Origin: Arthrobacter koreensis
GTDB lineage: Bacteria; Actinomycetota; Actinomycetes; Actinomycetales; Micrococcaceae
Direction: 5' to 3'
DNA length: 64,000 bases
NCBI RefSeq assembly: GCF_009193255.1
Contig: NZ_WACG01000005.1
Location: 371,856 to 435,855, forward strand
Shown: positions 55,346-64,000 of the stretch, piece by piece
How the letters are laid out: the number at the start of each line of letters is the position of its first letter
How positions within the stretch are numbered: position 1 is the first letter of the stretch
Notes under the pieces: model-generated
Databases searched by the model: none
Told to the model about the DNA's origin: nothing
Seen by the model: the letters and a program-made list of their open reading frames with translations, nothing else
Program-made: the position numbers and the translations under genes

Positions 55346-56068
55346 ATGAAGCTCGCACCCAACCTGCACCGGATCGGCAATGACATAGTTGCCGCCTACC
55401 TGGTGGTGGCCGACGGCGGCATCACCGTCGTGGACGCCGGACTCGCCGGGCACTGGCGGAACCTGCAGCGCGAGCTCACCGCCCTGGACGTGACCCTCGA
55501 AGACATCCGCGGCGTTGTCCTGACGCACGGCGATTCAGACCACATTGGTTTCGCGGAGCGGCTCCGCCTGCAGACCGGCGTGCCGGTGTACATCCATGCG
55601 GCAGATGCTGCGCGGGCACAGGGAACCGAGCGCTACAAGCCGGCGCCGGGCTCTGCTAGCGGCCTGCGGCCGGGCCCCGCGGCACGCTTCCTCGCGTATT
55701 CCATGGGAAAGCAGGGCTGGCGCACAAAGTACCTCACCGACGTCGTCCCGGTTGCGGACGGTGACGTGCTGGACCTTCCGGGATCGCCGCGGATCATCGG
55801 GCTTCCCGGGCACTCTCCCGGCAGCGTTGCGGTCCACGTCCCCGGGGTGAAGGCCCTGTTCGTTGGGGACGCGCTGACCACCCGGAATGTGCTCACCGGC
55901 AGGACTGGGCTGCAGCCCTCACCCTTTACGGACGATCCCGCCCAGGCATTGGAGACCCTGGACCGGCTCACCCCGCTGACGGACGTTGAATGGATCCTGC
56001 CCGGCCACGGCACGCCCTGGAACGGCCCGGTCAGCGAACTGGCCGGCGGAGTGCGCGCCGGGGCCTGA
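55346..56068 (+). CDS. Metallo-beta-lactamase fold hydrolase
   Basis: 240 residues with TAGGAG upstream. The family motif is modified: VLTHGDSDHIG (HxDxDH) has an Asp spacing as in many hydrolases; the later GLPGHSPGS His, VGDAL Asp and LPGHG His complete a binuclear site. The group resembles lactonases and glyoxalase II-like enzymes. Divergent from its presumed TetR regulator. Substrate unknown. Confidence 0.9.
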   Translation: MKLAPNLHRIGNDIVAAYLVVADGGITVVDAGLAGHWRNLQRELTALDVTLEDIRGVVLTHGDSDHIGFAERLRLQTGVPVYIHAADAARAQGTERYKPAPGSASGLRPGPAARFLAYSMGKQGWRTKYLTDVVPVADGDVLDLPGSPRIIGLPGHSPGSVAVHVPGVKALFVGDALTTRNVLTGRTGLQPSPFTDDPAQALETLDRLTPLTDVEWILPGHGTPWNGPVSELAGGVRAGA

Positions 56069-56086
56069 GCAGGAACCTATGGTTTG

Positions 56087-57550
56087 CTAGCGGCCTTTTC
56101 CGGGGCCGTGGCCGTGTCCCGGACCATGGTCATGCCCCCTCCCCGGGCCCTCTCCCTTGCCGGGACCGTGTCCGTTCCCCGGGCCCTGGTCCTGATTCCA
56201 GGTTCTGTCATTCACGAACTCGGCCGGCTGGTACTTGATGAAGTCCGCGTCTCCCAGCCCGAGCGACTCGGCACGGCGGTCCAGCTGCTTTGGTTCGGCG
56301 AGGTTCGCCCAGCGTCCGGTATCCAGCCGTTCATCCATGGCCAGCACGGCCGCCACCCGCTCGGCGTCCGTAAAGGTGCAGTGTCCCGTCCGCTCGACGA
56401 AGGACTGCCGGAGCAGCGGCGTCGCCCGTGCTTCCCGGACTGTCTCCTCATACTCCTCCATGTATTCAACCGGAGCCAGGATGTCCGCGAGGGTGTGCAT
56501 GGTCAGCACCGGGATCTGCAGGTTGCCCTGGGGTGTGGAGGTACGGTCCATCCACTCCAGCGCCTCCTCGTCCGGCGTAATGTCCGCCGTCGTGGTCAGG
56601 GCGCGAATGTCCCGCTTCAGATCCAGCCCGGCGGAACGGTAGAGCGCATCCACCTGCTGCCGTTGAGCCGACTGCTGCAGCAGCGCCGCGTAGTCCACGC
56701 CCTGGTTCCAGCCGCTGTCCCCGTCCGCGGCGGTAACGATCGAGACGCGGGAGCCCACGACGAACGGAATGGTCTGCAGCAGCCAGTTGTACTGGGCCTC
56801 CTGCTGGGCAGCGAAGTCCCGGGATCCGGGAGCCGTGTTCCCGCTGAACCAGGTGGGCGTGTTCATCAATGCTGCGGCGAGCGCTATCCGGGCCCTTCCT
56901 TCCGGGGTGGCCTGTGCCTGCTGCACGGCCTGCATCAGTGCAGTGATGGTCACACCGGCTTCTGCCGCTGTACGGAACCCGGTCAGCTGGAGTTCCTGAC
57001 CGGGCAGCAGCAGCTCCGCGAGCGCATGCACGCCGTCCAGCTGGTAGTTGTTCAGGTTGATGCCGCCACCCAGCAGCCCGCAGGTGCTGACCGCCCCGTC
57101 CACGCCGCTGTCCGGCGTTTCGGCGATGAGGCTGCTGACCAGCCCGCCCATGGACGTTCCGAAGGCGATGGTCCGTGCCGGTTCACCGGCCGCGGCGGAG
57201 AACGCCGCCAGGGTGTCGAGCTGGTCCTGGACTGCCGTGCCCAGTGCCCAGCCGGCGGTGGCGTACGACGACGCCGCTACCGCGAAGCCGCGGTCCGTCA
57301 GGGCCTGCGCGGTCGAGTCGAACCCGGGGTCCCAGGCCGGGTTGTCCGGGCCGGGACGGAACCCGTGACTGTAGAGCACCAGCTTCCCGTTCCAGCCGGC
57401 AGGCACCTCCGCTGCCCAGGTGGCTCCGTTGGCCAACGTTCCGCCGAGTTCGGTTACGGGTTCAGCTGTGGTCTCCGCCGCCGTGGCCGTCACCGGTGCT
57501 GTCACCAGGGCCAGGGACAGGGTGATCCCCAGGGTTGTTAGTTTTCGCAT
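56087..57550 (-). CDS. Secreted alpha/beta hydrolase with repeat tail
   Basis: 487 residues with a signal peptide (MRKLTTLGITLSLALVTAPVTATAA). The oxyanion-type LYSHGF and the nucleophile elbow GTSMGG (Ser in about 135) are seen; a later acidic residue near HTLADILAPVEY and His in RTGHCTFT complete a triad. This is the layout of secreted peptidase- or esterase-like hydrolases. The C-terminal about 35 residues are a run of Gly/His/Pro/Lys repeats (GHGPGKG), which may bind metal or the cell wall. Convergent with the hydrolase gene on the left, 18 bp apart. Confidence 0.88.
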   Translation of the reverse strand: MRKLTTLGITLSLALVTAPVTATAAETTAEPVTELGGTLANGATWAAEVPAGWNGKLVLYSHGFRPGPDNPAWDPGFDSTAQALTDRGFAVAASSYATAGWALGTAVQDQLDTLAAFSAAAGEPARTIAFGTSMGGLVSSLIAETPDSGVDGAVSTCGLLGGGINLNNYQLDGVHALAELLLPGQELQLTGFRTAAEAGVTITALMQAVQQAQATPEGRARIALAAALMNTPTWFSGNTAPGSRDFAAQQEAQYNWLLQTIPFVVGSRVSIVTAADGDSGWNQGVDYAALLQQSAQRQQVDALYRSAGLDLKRDIRALTTTADITPDEEALEWMDRTSTPQGNLQIPVLTMHTLADILAPVEYMEEYEETVREARATPLLRQSFVERTGHCTFTDAERVAAVLAMDERLDTGRWANLAEPKQLDRRAESLGLGDADFIKYQPAEFVNDRTWNQDQGPGNGHGPGKGEGPGRGHDHGPGHGHGPGKGR

Positions 57551-57667
57551 GCGTTGTTCCGATCCTTCCTGCGCCGTTGCAGTTCTTCGCCCCCGCTGCG
57601 GCCATCCTTCACGACGGCGGGAGAACAGGCAAGGAAAACGCAGGTCCGGACCGCAAATCAGCGCCGC

Positions 57668-58111
57668 CTAGAGCATGCCGATGTCCTCATTCCACAGGGT
57701 GGGGTAGTCCGTCATGAACTCCTCCATCAGCAGGACGCAGGCCGGATCATCCAGGACATCCACCTGGATACCGTGCTGGAGCAGCAGGTCCTCGGCTCCG
57801 CGGTAGTTGCGGTTCTCACCAATGACGACGCGCGGAATCCGGTACAGCAGGATCGCGCCCGTGCACATCTCGCACGGCGAAAGGGTGGTCACCATCGTCG
57901 CCTGCAAGTAGGAGCCGGCAGGGAGCCTGCCTGCATGTTCCAGGCAGTCCATCTCTGCGTGCCGGATGACGCTTCCGAGCTGCTGGCGGCGGTTGTGGCC
58001 GGTTGCCACGATGGTGCCGTCGATGAACAGCGCGGCACCTATGGGGATCCCTCCCTCTTCCTTGCCCTTCCGGGCGGCGTTCAGGGCGGGCAACAGCAGC
58101 TCCGATGTCAT
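57668..58111 (-). CDS. Nucleoside/cytosine deaminase
   Basis: 147 residues of the cytidine-deaminase superfamily. Zinc ligands are in HAEMD (H51, with Glu53 as proton shuttle) and PCEMC (C80, C83). The block VIRHAEMDCLEHAGR and the C-terminal EEFMTDYPTLWNEDIG resemble yeast-type cytosine deaminase rather than TadA. It may act on cytosine or a pterin-like base. Confidence 0.9.
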   Translation of the reverse strand: MTSELLLPALNAARKGKEEGGIPIGAALFIDGTIVATGHNRRQQLGSVIRHAEMDCLEHAGRLPAGSYLQATMVTTLSPCEMCTGAILLYRIPRVVIGENRNYRGAEDLLLQHGIQVDVLDDPACVLLMEEFMTDYPTLWNEDIGML

Positions 58112-58201
58112 TTCCCCACAGTAGGGCGCTGGGTTCAGGTGCGGAAGGCCCCTGCCCCGGCGAGCGCGTTCGGTTTTGCTCGCCGCCGTTCCCCACGCTG
58201 T

Positions 58202-59098
58202 TCAGCCGCGGGACGCTGCCACCCGTTCCCGAACCGCAGGGGCCACTTCCATACCGAACCTGGCGATACTGGCGGCGTCGTCGGAGGCCAGGATGAATCC
58301 TGAGATTCCGTGCCGCAGAGCCATTCCGGTGAGTTCCTCCACCCACTGGTCCACGGGGCCCTGCAGCAGTCCCTTCCTGGTGGGCTCGAAGGAGCCGCTG
58401 ATGTTCAGCAGCCGGCGCACCGCGGCGGGATCCCTCCCGGCGGAGGCAGCGGCGTCGTCAATCACCGCATTCAGCGGGTCCAGGTCAGCCGGACCGCCGT
58501 GCAGGTACCCCAGCGAGGGAAGCCAGCCGTCCGCGGCCACTCCGGTGAGGCGCAGCATGCGCGGCTTATAGGCACCGAGCCAGATGCCGACGTCGTGCGC
58601 CGGCGCAGGACCCCGCTTGGCACCGATCACCCGGTGGATCCTGCCGTCCACCCGCAGCGGGGCCGGATCATCCGGGTTCCAGACCCCGCGGATGATCCGC
58701 ATCGCCTCCGTGAGGCCGGTGACGGCGTCCCCCGGGGACAGCCGCTCACCGCCCGCCGCCACGATCGCGTCCCAGAATGCCCCGGTACCCAGCCCCAGTT
58801 CGAGCCGCCCGCCGCTGAGCAGGTCCAGGCTCGCGGCGCTGCGAGCCACCACCACGGGCTGGCGCAGCGGCAGGTTCAGCACGTCCGGCACCAGCCGGAT
58901 CCGGGACGTGCGTGCCGCGGCATAGGAGAGCAGCGTCCAGGTGTCCAGGAACCTCGGCTGGTACGGGTGGTCCTGGAAGGCGGCCAGGTCCAGTCCGGCC
59001 TCCTCCGCAGTAACAGCCAGGTCCACTGCCTGCTGCGCAGGCGCGGCAACGGGAGTGATGAAGGCTCCGAAGAGCAGGTCGCGGCCGTAGTCGGGCAT
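58202..59098 (-). CDS. LLM class flavin-dependent oxidoreductase
   Basis: 298 residues of the luciferase-like TIM-barrel family. The start LLFGAFITPVAAPAQQAVDLAVTAEEAGLDLAAFQDHPY and the GRLELGLGTGAFWDAI block are typical; F420 or FMN use is not decided. The ATG at 59098 has no strong ribosome site but fits the family N-terminus. It is divergent from gluQRS. Confidence 0.88.
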   Translation of the reverse strand: MPDYGRDLLFGAFITPVAAPAQQAVDLAVTAEEAGLDLAAFQDHPYQPRFLDTWTLLSYAAARTSRIRLVPDVLNLPLRQPVVVARSAASLDLLSGGRLELGLGTGAFWDAIVAAGGERLSPGDAVTGLTEAMRIIRGVWNPDDPAPLRVDGRIHRVIGAKRGPAPAHDVGIWLGAYKPRMLRLTGVAADGWLPSLGYLHGGPADLDPLNAVIDDAAASAGRDPAAVRRLLNISGSFEPTRKGLLQGPVDQWVEELTGMALRHGISGFILASDDAASIARFGMEVAPAVRERVAASRG

Positions 59099-59187
59099 GG
59101 TGTGGCTCCTTAGGGAGGCAGTCCGCCGTGGTGCGGTTAGTCTAGTGCCGTGCGCCGATGCGCTCCGGGGTTTGTAGGCTGGAAAGC

Positions 59188-60105
59188 GTGCCTCCTCTGA
59201 TCCCCTCCCCGGCCGGTGCCGGCCGCTTCGCCCCGAGCCCGTCCGGCGAACTGCACGTCGGCAACCTTCGGACGGCCCTGCTCGCCTGGTTGTTCGCCCG
59301 CAGCACCGGACGCCGCTTCATCCTCCGGGTAGAGGACCTGGACCGCGCCCGGGCCGGAGCTGAGGAAATCCAGCTGCGCGACCTTGCCGCCGTCGGCCTG
59401 GACTGGGACGGCGAAGTGATCCGCCAGTCCGACCGGACACCGGTCTATCTCGAAGCCATCGCGCAGCTCCGCGCCGAGGGAAGGGTTTACGAGTGCTTCT
59501 GCACCCGCGCGGAGATTTCCGACGCTCCGCGTGCCCCGCACTCTCCGCCCGGCGCCTATCCCGGCACCTGCCGCAATCTCTCCGAAGCTGAACGCGAACG
59601 ACGGCGGCGCGAACGTCCCCCGGCCCTGCGGCTGCGCGCAGATGTGCAGGAGTACAAGGTGCACGACGTGCTGCACGGGCCGTACACCGGAGTGGTGGAT
59701 GACCTGGTGCTGCTGCGCAACGACGGCGTGCCGCCCTACAACCTTGCCGTCGTCGTCGACGATGCCGCCCAGGGCATAGACCAGGTGGTCCGCGGGGACG
59801 ATCTCCTCTCCTCCACACCCCGGCAGGCCTACCTTGCGGCGCTGCTGGGCCTGCCTCCGGTGGAGTATGTCCATGTTCCGCTGGTCCTCTCGGAGAGCGG
59901 CAAGCGGCTGGCAAAGCGCGACGGCGCCGTCACCCTGGGCGCGCTGGCGGAACTGGGGATTTCAGCGCCGGAGACGGCGGAGTTGATCCTGACGTCGCTG
60001 GGACTGCCCGGCACCCTTCCGGAGGCCCTGAAAGCTTTCGATCCGGCCCGGCTGCCGCTGGAGCCCTGGATCTTTACCCCACCTACGGCGTCGTCCGCGT
60101 CCTAG
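59188..60105 (+). CDS. gluQRS: Glutamyl-Q tRNA(Asp) synthetase
   Basis: 305 residues from a GTG with GGAAAG upstream. This is a truncated GluRS paralogue: [19 protein letters not shown] has the HIGH-like motif, the zinc-type Cys set is in [10 protein letters not shown] and GTCRNL, and [10 protein letters not shown] replaces KMSKS. The anticodon-binding domain is absent, as in all GluQRS. It attaches glutamate to queuosine in tRNA(Asp). Confidence 0.95.
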   Translation: MPPLIPSPAGAGRFAPSPSGELHVGNLRTALLAWLFARSTGRRFILRVEDLDRARAGAEEIQLRDLAAVGLDWDGEVIRQSDRTPVYLEAIAQLRAEGRVYECFCTRAEISDAPRAPHSPPGAYPGTCRNLSEAERERRRRERPPALRLRADVQEYKVHDVLHGPYTGVVDDLVLLRNDGVPPYNLAVVVDDAAQGIDQVVRGDDLLSSTPRQAYLAALLGLPPVEYVHVPLVLSESGKRLAKRDGAVTLGALAELGISAPETAELILTSLGLPGTLPEALKAFDPARLPLEPWIFTPPTASSAS

Positions 60106-60149
60106 AAGCCTCTGGTGCGCCGCACCGGATTGGGTGTTAACTGGGGCGC

Positions 60150-60593
60150 ATGCCCCTCACCGGTGAGTACGTCCCCAGCACCTCCAAGCGCGCCCGTGAC
60201 CAGGCGGAGGAAATCGAGTCCTCCGGCGGCACCCGCGGCACCACCCTCGGCGGCCGCCCGGTGGTGCTCCTGACCACCAAGGGTGCCAAGAGCGGCAAGC
60301 TGCGCAAGACGCCGCTGATGCGGGTGGAGCACGACGGCGATTACGCGGTGGTCGCATCCATGGGCGGCGCGCCGAAGCACCCCGTCTGGTACTTCAACAT
60401 CAAGGCACATCCCCACGTGGAGCTGCAGGACGGGCCACAGAAGTGGGACATGACCGCCCGCGAGATTACCGGCGAGGAGAAGGCCACCTGGTGGAAGCGG
60501 GCCGTTGAGGCGTACCCGCCGTACGCCGACTACCAGACCAGGACGGACCGGGAGATTCCGGTCTTCGTGCTCGAACGGATGGACGCCGCCTAG
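60150..60593 (+). CDS. Deazaflavin (F420)-dependent nitroreductase family protein
   Basis: 147 residues of the Ddn/PF04075 family. The motif [26 protein letters not shown] is the cofactor-binding block; [22 protein letters not shown] and the [20 protein letters not shown] end follow. These reductases use F420H2 in mycobacteria and relatives. It follows gluQRS by 44 bp on the same strand. Confidence 0.93.
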   Translation: MPLTGEYVPSTSKRARDQAEEIESSGGTRGTTLGGRPVVLLTTKGAKSGKLRKTPLMRVEHDGDYAVVASMGGAPKHPVWYFNIKAHPHVELQDGPQKWDMTAREITGEEKATWWKRAVEAYPPYADYQTRTDREIPVFVLERMDAA

Positions 60594-60645
60594 CTGCGCG
60601 ACGGGTACGCGCGAGCTGCGCTCCCGGTGCGCGCTCTTCGACCGG

Positions 60646-60918
60646 CTACAGCGCGACGGTCCGCGTAAACCACAGCCGGTAGCGGAAGCCACCGATCCGG
60701 ACCGTAAATACGGGAGCATCAACCTTCGCGCGCCGAGTGCGTCCGACCGTTCCTGCCGTCCGGGGTTTAGGCAGTCCTGCCCGCGTGAGTCCTGCCGTCC
60801 GTGCTCCTGCCGTCCGGGGCAGCGTGTCCGCATGGCGGCGCACGTGCCTGGTACGTTCCGCGGACTGCAGCCGTTCTGCGTAGTCCAGCTTCGCCAGTTC
60901 TATCTCAAGCAAACCCAT
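60646..60918 (-). CDS. Small basic protein
   Basis: 90 residues from ATG 60918, with AAGGA 9 nt upstream; an ATG nine bases earlier touches the ribosome site. The N-terminus (MGLLEIELAKLDYAERLQSAERTRHVRR) looks helical; the middle is a low-complexity Thr/Ala/Gly/Arg stretch in which the DNA has the repeat TCCTGCCGTCCG, and the C-terminus (FTVRIGGFRYRLWF) is beta-like. Possibly nucleic-acid binding; unrecognised. Confidence 0.5.
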   Translation of the reverse strand: MGLLEIELAKLDYAERLQSAERTRHVRRHADTLPRTAGARTAGLTRAGLPKPRTAGTVGRTRRAKVDAPVFTVRIGGFRYRLWFTRTVAL

Positions 60919-61075
60919 GTTCGTCATTCCTTCGCGCTCTATCCGCTGTCTCGCGGAACTGTTTTCACGCTAGGCGGGTCAGGTGAGCCGGACGACGGGC
61001 TTCAGGACAGGCTGGGTCCGCGATAAAACGCGATGCGGACACGTTCGGTCCGCATAGGACTCTTGCGGCTTCGGG

Positions 61076-61978
61076 TCAGGAGGTGCAGCCGACTCCGTCA
61101 CCGTCGCCGTCGAACTTCGGGTCCCAGCCCGGGTCCCCGGGACGGATGGGCGCTGCCCCCGCGGCCTTGACCGCCGTGCAGTTGGCGTAGACCGGCGTCG
61201 GGCTTCCCGGACCTTCGGGCGTATCCGGTACCTCACCAGCGGGAACTGTCCTCGGTGCGGTTCCCTCGCGTGCCGGCACCGGTTCGTCCGGGCAGGTCGC
61301 CAGGACTGCGGCAATCGCGTCGTGCTCGGCCTGCGTCATCCAGAGCCGGTACTCGGCCTTCACTGCCGTCTGGCGCGCCACGTATTCACAGCGGAAGGCC
61401 TTGTTCGACGGAAGCCAGGTGGCGGCGTCGGAATCCGATTTCGCGCTGTTGGCCGGGCCGTCCGCGGCGAAGAGGTTCAGCGGATCGTTGGCGAGCTGCC
61501 GGCGCTCCTCGGCAGTGAGCTGCTGCGCCCCCTTCTGCCACGCGTCCGAGAGCGCCACCACGTGGTCGATCTGCACGGCGGTGCTGGTGGTGTTTCCCCG
61601 GACAAAACTGATGACGGTGCCGGTGTAGGGGTCCGCGAAAGTGCCCGTGGCGACCACGCAGTCCTTGGTTCCCGGCTTGAAGGTCTGGTTCGTCAGGTCC
61701 CGGGCGAGGATGTCGTTGCGGGTGTCGCAGCCGTTGCGGTCGACGTCGGCCCATGCCGGCCCGAACTCCTCCCTGCTGTAACCGGTTTTCGGCGCCCTGC
61801 CCTTGATGGGGATGCTGCCCAGCTGCTCGAGCGCGGTCCCGGCCTGGGCTGGGGTCTGGCCTTGGGCTTCCGACGGCGGTGCGGCCGAGGAGGCGGTATC
61901 CTGCGGAACGCAGGCTGTGCCGAAAAGGATCAGCGGGACGGTAACGGCGGAAAGCAGGGCGGAGCGCAGGTATTTCAT
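61076..61978 (-). CDS. HNH/DUF1524 nuclease lipoprotein with excalibur domain
   Basis: 300 residues. A signal with lipobox FGTAC (Cys23) targets it to the cell surface. The central DUF1524-type HNH domain has QIDHVVALSDAW, then DPLNLFAADGPANSAKSD and a CEYVARQ segment. The C-terminus (YANCTAVKAAG, DPKFDGDGDGVGC) is an excalibur calcium-binding domain with the DxDxDGxxC loop. This architecture is a secreted actinobacterial nuclease, likely for DNA scavenging or cell-wall-associated defence. Confidence 0.93.
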   Translation of the reverse strand: MKYLRSALLSAVTVPLILFGTACVPQDTASSAAPPSEAQGQTPAQAGTALEQLGSIPIKGRAPKTGYSREEFGPAWADVDRNGCDTRNDILARDLTNQTFKPGTKDCVVATGTFADPYTGTVISFVRGNTTSTAVQIDHVVALSDAWQKGAQQLTAEERRQLANDPLNLFAADGPANSAKSDSDAATWLPSNKAFRCEYVARQTAVKAEYRLWMTQAEHDAIAAVLATCPDEPVPAREGTAPRTVPAGEVPDTPEGPGSPTPVYANCTAVKAAGAAPIRPGDPGWDPKFDGDGDGVGCTS

Positions 61979-62098
61979 CGCCGTTAATTATCCGTGCCGT
62001 CTCCGGCAATCCCGGCGAGGCTCGCGGGCTGCCCTTCCGCTGCGCCGCGTGCTCCGCGTAGATTCTCAGCAGGACACCACTCTCGCAAGGAGATTCTT

Positions 62099-63115
62099 AT
62101 GGCCACGGGCAAGAACGGCTCCCGGTCGGACACGAAGGCTGAGAAAGAACAGGCGGAAGAACCCGCTGGGCGCAATGCCGCGTCCGACGGCGAGGGAGAC
62201 AGGGTCTCGGTGGCGGAGGACTATGCCGCCGAACTTGATGAGCTCGGCGAACTGGATTCGAAGAACGGCAAAATCCGGGACAAGGCCGACGACGCCTGGC
62301 GTCACAACTACCCCTATGACAAGAAGCTCAGCCGCCGCAGCTACGAGCGGCAGAAGCGTCAGCTGCAGATCGAGCTGCTCAAGATGCAGCTGTGGGTGAA
62401 AGACACCGGCCAGAAAATGCTCATCATCTTCGAAGGCCGCGACGCCGCCGGCAAGGGCGGTGCCATCAAGCGCTTCAACGAGCACCTGAATCCCCGCGGT
62501 TCACGCGTCGTGGCGCTGGAGAAACCCACCGACCAGGAACGCACGCAGTGGTACTTCCAGCGCTACATTTCCCATCTGCCCAGCGGCGGGGAAATCGTGA
62601 TGATGGACCGCTCCTGGTACAACCGTGCCGGTGTCGAACGCGTCATGAACTACTGCACGCCTGCCCAGTACCTGGAGTTCATGCGGGAGGTTCCCGAGCT
62701 GGAGCGCATGCTGGTGAACTCGGGCGTCCTGCTGCGCAAGCTCTGGTTCTCCGTGGGCCGGGCAGAGCAGCTGGCCCGGTTCGCGGCGCGGGAAACGGAC
62801 CCGGTGAAGCAGTGGAAGCTCTCCCCCACCGACCTAGCCAGCCTGGATAAGTGGGACGACTACACGCAGGCAAAGGAAGCAATGTTTTTCTACACGGACA
62901 CGGGCGATGCTCCCTGGACCGTGGTGAAGTCAAATGACAAGAAGCGCGCCCGGCTCGAGGCCATGCGTTATGTCCTGGCCAGCGTTGACTATCCCAACAA
63001 GGACACGAGCGTTGCCCATGCTCCGGATCCGCTGATCGTGGGGCCCGCTGCGAGCCATTATGAGGAGGGCGAAGAGCCGGATGGATTGTTTCCGGTAGTC
63101 AAACCGCAGTCCTGA
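62099..63115 (+). CDS. ppk2: Polyphosphate kinase 2
   Basis: 338 residues with AAGGAG ribosome site. An acidic, Lys/Glu-rich N-terminal extension of about 60 residues precedes the core. Walker A GRDAAGKGG is at 113-121 and the Walker B/lid MMDRSWYNRAG at 168-178; the PPK2 N-terminal YERQKRQLQIELLKMQ is also typical. The enzyme uses polyphosphate to phosphorylate GDP or ADP. Single-domain class I type. Confidence 0.96.
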   Translation: MATGKNGSRSDTKAEKEQAEEPAGRNAASDGEGDRVSVAEDYAAELDELGELDSKNGKIRDKADDAWRHNYPYDKKLSRRSYERQKRQLQIELLKMQLWVKDTGQKMLIIFEGRDAAGKGGAIKRFNEHLNPRGSRVVALEKPTDQERTQWYFQRYISHLPSGGEIVMMDRSWYNRAGVERVMNYCTPAQYLEFMREVPELERMLVNSGVLLRKLWFSVGRAEQLARFAARETDPVKQWKLSPTDLASLDKWDDYTQAKEAMFFYTDTGDAPWTVVKSNDKKRARLEAMRYVLASVDYPNKDTSVAHAPDPLIVGPAASHYEEGEEPDGLFPVVKPQS

Positions 63116-63162
63116 GCCAGGGTTGCCTAGAATAAAAGGGTGACTGCCACCCCGGAATCCGC

Positions 63163-63909
63163 ATGAGTTCGCGCCTGCATAGCCTCGTCATCGAATCCTT
63201 GGGACGGCGGATCGTGTCCGGCGAGCTCAAGGCCGGGGACACGATGCTCTCGGAACAGCTCGAGACAGAGCTCAATGTCTCCCGATCCGTTGCCCGGGAA
63301 GCGGTCCGCGTGCTGCAGTCCCTGGGGCTGGTGGAGACCGTCAAGCGGGTGGGCATCCGGGTTCTGCCCGAGACCTCCTGGAACGTGTTCGATCCATATC
63401 TTGTCCGCTGGCGCCTTGCAGCGAAGACCGGCAAGGGCGCCCAGCTGCGTTCACTGACCGAGCTGCGTTCCGCCGTCGAACCCGCCGCTGCCGAGCTCGC
63501 GGCACAGTACGCGCCGGAGGACATGGCCGCCGAGCTGATGGCCGTTGCTGCCAAGATGCGGGCTGTGGGCCGGGCGGGTGACCTGCAGCAGTTCCTTGAG
63601 TTGGACATTCACTACCACGCGCTGGTCCTGGCTGCTTCGGGGAACGAAATGTTTGGACAGATGCAGTCAATGATCGCCGAGGTCCTGCGCGGGCGCACGG
63701 ACTACGGGCTGATGCCGTCGCGGCCGCATGAGGAAGCGCTGCAGTGGCACGTCGACGTCGCCAACGCCATCCAGGCTGGCAACGCTGATGCTGCGCGCGA
63801 GGCGATGGACCAGATCATGCGCCGGACCAAGTCCGAAGTGGAGAGTGTCTGGAGCGACGAGCCTCGTATCTTCACTCCGCCGGAACGGCCGGGGGCTGTG
63901 GAGGGGTAG
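63163..63909 (+). CDS. FadR/GntR family regulator with FCD domain
   Basis: 248 residues. The winged helix carries LSEQLETELNVSRSVAREAVRVLQSLGLVE. The C-terminal FCD domain contains FLELDIHYHALVLAASGN and WHVDVANAIQAGNADAAREAM with the metal histidines. This resembles actinobacterial gluconate (GntR) regulators. The target genes would be right of the window. An upstream GTG eight-codon frame (63140-63166) overlaps the start. Confidence 0.92.
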   Translation: MSSRLHSLVIESLGRRIVSGELKAGDTMLSEQLETELNVSRSVAREAVRVLQSLGLVETVKRVGIRVLPETSWNVFDPYLVRWRLAAKTGKGAQLRSLTELRSAVEPAAAELAAQYAPEDMAAELMAVAAKMRAVGRAGDLQQFLELDIHYHALVLAASGNEMFGQMQSMIAEVLRGRTDYGLMPSRPHEEALQWHVDVANAIQAGNADAAREAMDQIMRRTKSEVESVWSDEPRIFTPPERPGAVEG

Positions 63910-63932
63910 AGCTTTCGAGGGGCGTGGTGCGC

Positions 63933-63996
63933 CGGCTGGGGCGCGGGGCGGCGCGGCTGCGGCGGCTGGGGCGCGGGGCGGCGCGGCTGCGGCGGC
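63933..63996. repeat. 30-bp GC-rich tandem repeat
   Basis: Two adjacent copies of a GC-rich 30-bp unit (from 63933 and from 63963), then a CGG run at the window edge. It follows the regulator stop and may continue beyond the window. Confidence 0.8.
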
Positions 63997-64000
63997 GGCG

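Noticed and set aside
63140..63166. Eight-codon GTG frame overlapping the start of the last regulator
   Set aside because: A leader peptide is possible, but no ribosome site at a proper distance supports it.

Overview
The window is high-GC chromosomal DNA that reads as an actinobacterium of the Micrococcaceae, most like Arthrobacter or a close relative. Support is the strong GC3 codon bias, many GTG/TTG starts with AGGAG-type ribosome sites, MmsAB/ChvE-type and Rbs-type sugar importers, a DUF664 protein, a Ddn-type (F420) reductase, GluQRS and PPK2. The genus is inferred from style and gene content, not from a marker gene. No rRNA, tRNA or CRISPR array was seen. Layout, left to right. 0.1-2.9 kb: a leftward operon of tyrosine phosphatase, calcineurin-like phosphoesterase and an iron/phosphonate-type binding lipoprotein. 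3.4-8.0 kb: a small membrane protein, then a leftward ChvE-MmsAB sugar importer with a Crp/GlxR-like palindrome upstream. 8.7-10.4 kb: a rhodanese and a membrane-anchored protein. 10.8-18.1 kb: a locus equivalent to Bacillus ycsFGI-kipIAR (5-oxoproline use), with PxpA, a PxpB-PxpC fusion, a biotin carboxylase/BCCP protein, a GntR regulator, a DUF1445 protein and an NRAMP-like transporter. An identical TTGTTGAACAA palindrome occurs upstream of both transcription units. 18.4-33 kb is an accessory region, more AT-rich by eye. It holds a broken RHS/YD-repeat gene with a small membrane partner, a helicase-associated-repeat protein, a winged-helix-like protein, a lone SIR2-domain protein, a serine resolvase, three unknown secreted or cytosolic genes, a decayed second copy of the resolvase 3' end, a frameshifted PDDEXK (YhcG/DUF1016) nuclease, a membrane coiled-coil protein and a GIY-YIG-like/unknown gene pair. 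33-40.4 kb: a ROK regulator, an RbsA/RbsC-type importer and, divergently, its binding protein with a Gfo/Idh dehydrogenase and a TIM-barrel isomerase. 40.4-42.7 kb: a Pro/Gly-repeat membrane protein and thiol peroxidase. 42.9-51.2 kb: a probable aromatic-acid catabolic cluster (SDR, aldehyde dehydrogenase, MFS transporter, metallo-beta-lactamase hydrolase, IclR regulator, CYP199-like P450 and its reductase). 51.4-64 kb: mostly housekeeping or metabolic genes (DUF202 pair, DinB/DUF664, ArsR-SRPBCC-SRPBCC-VOC operon, TetR and MBL hydrolase, secreted alpha/beta hydrolase, deaminase, LLM oxidoreductase, GluQRS, Ddn-like reductase, HNH-excalibur lipoprotein, PPK2, FadR-type regulator). The observations most worth following are the 5-oxoprolinase locus (a biotin-carboxylase partner, a shared operator, and a palindromic repeat inserted in frame in the PxpB-PxpC linker) and the 25-33 kb island, where a segment lies between a live and a dead copy of one resolvase 3' end next to a SIR2 defence candidate.
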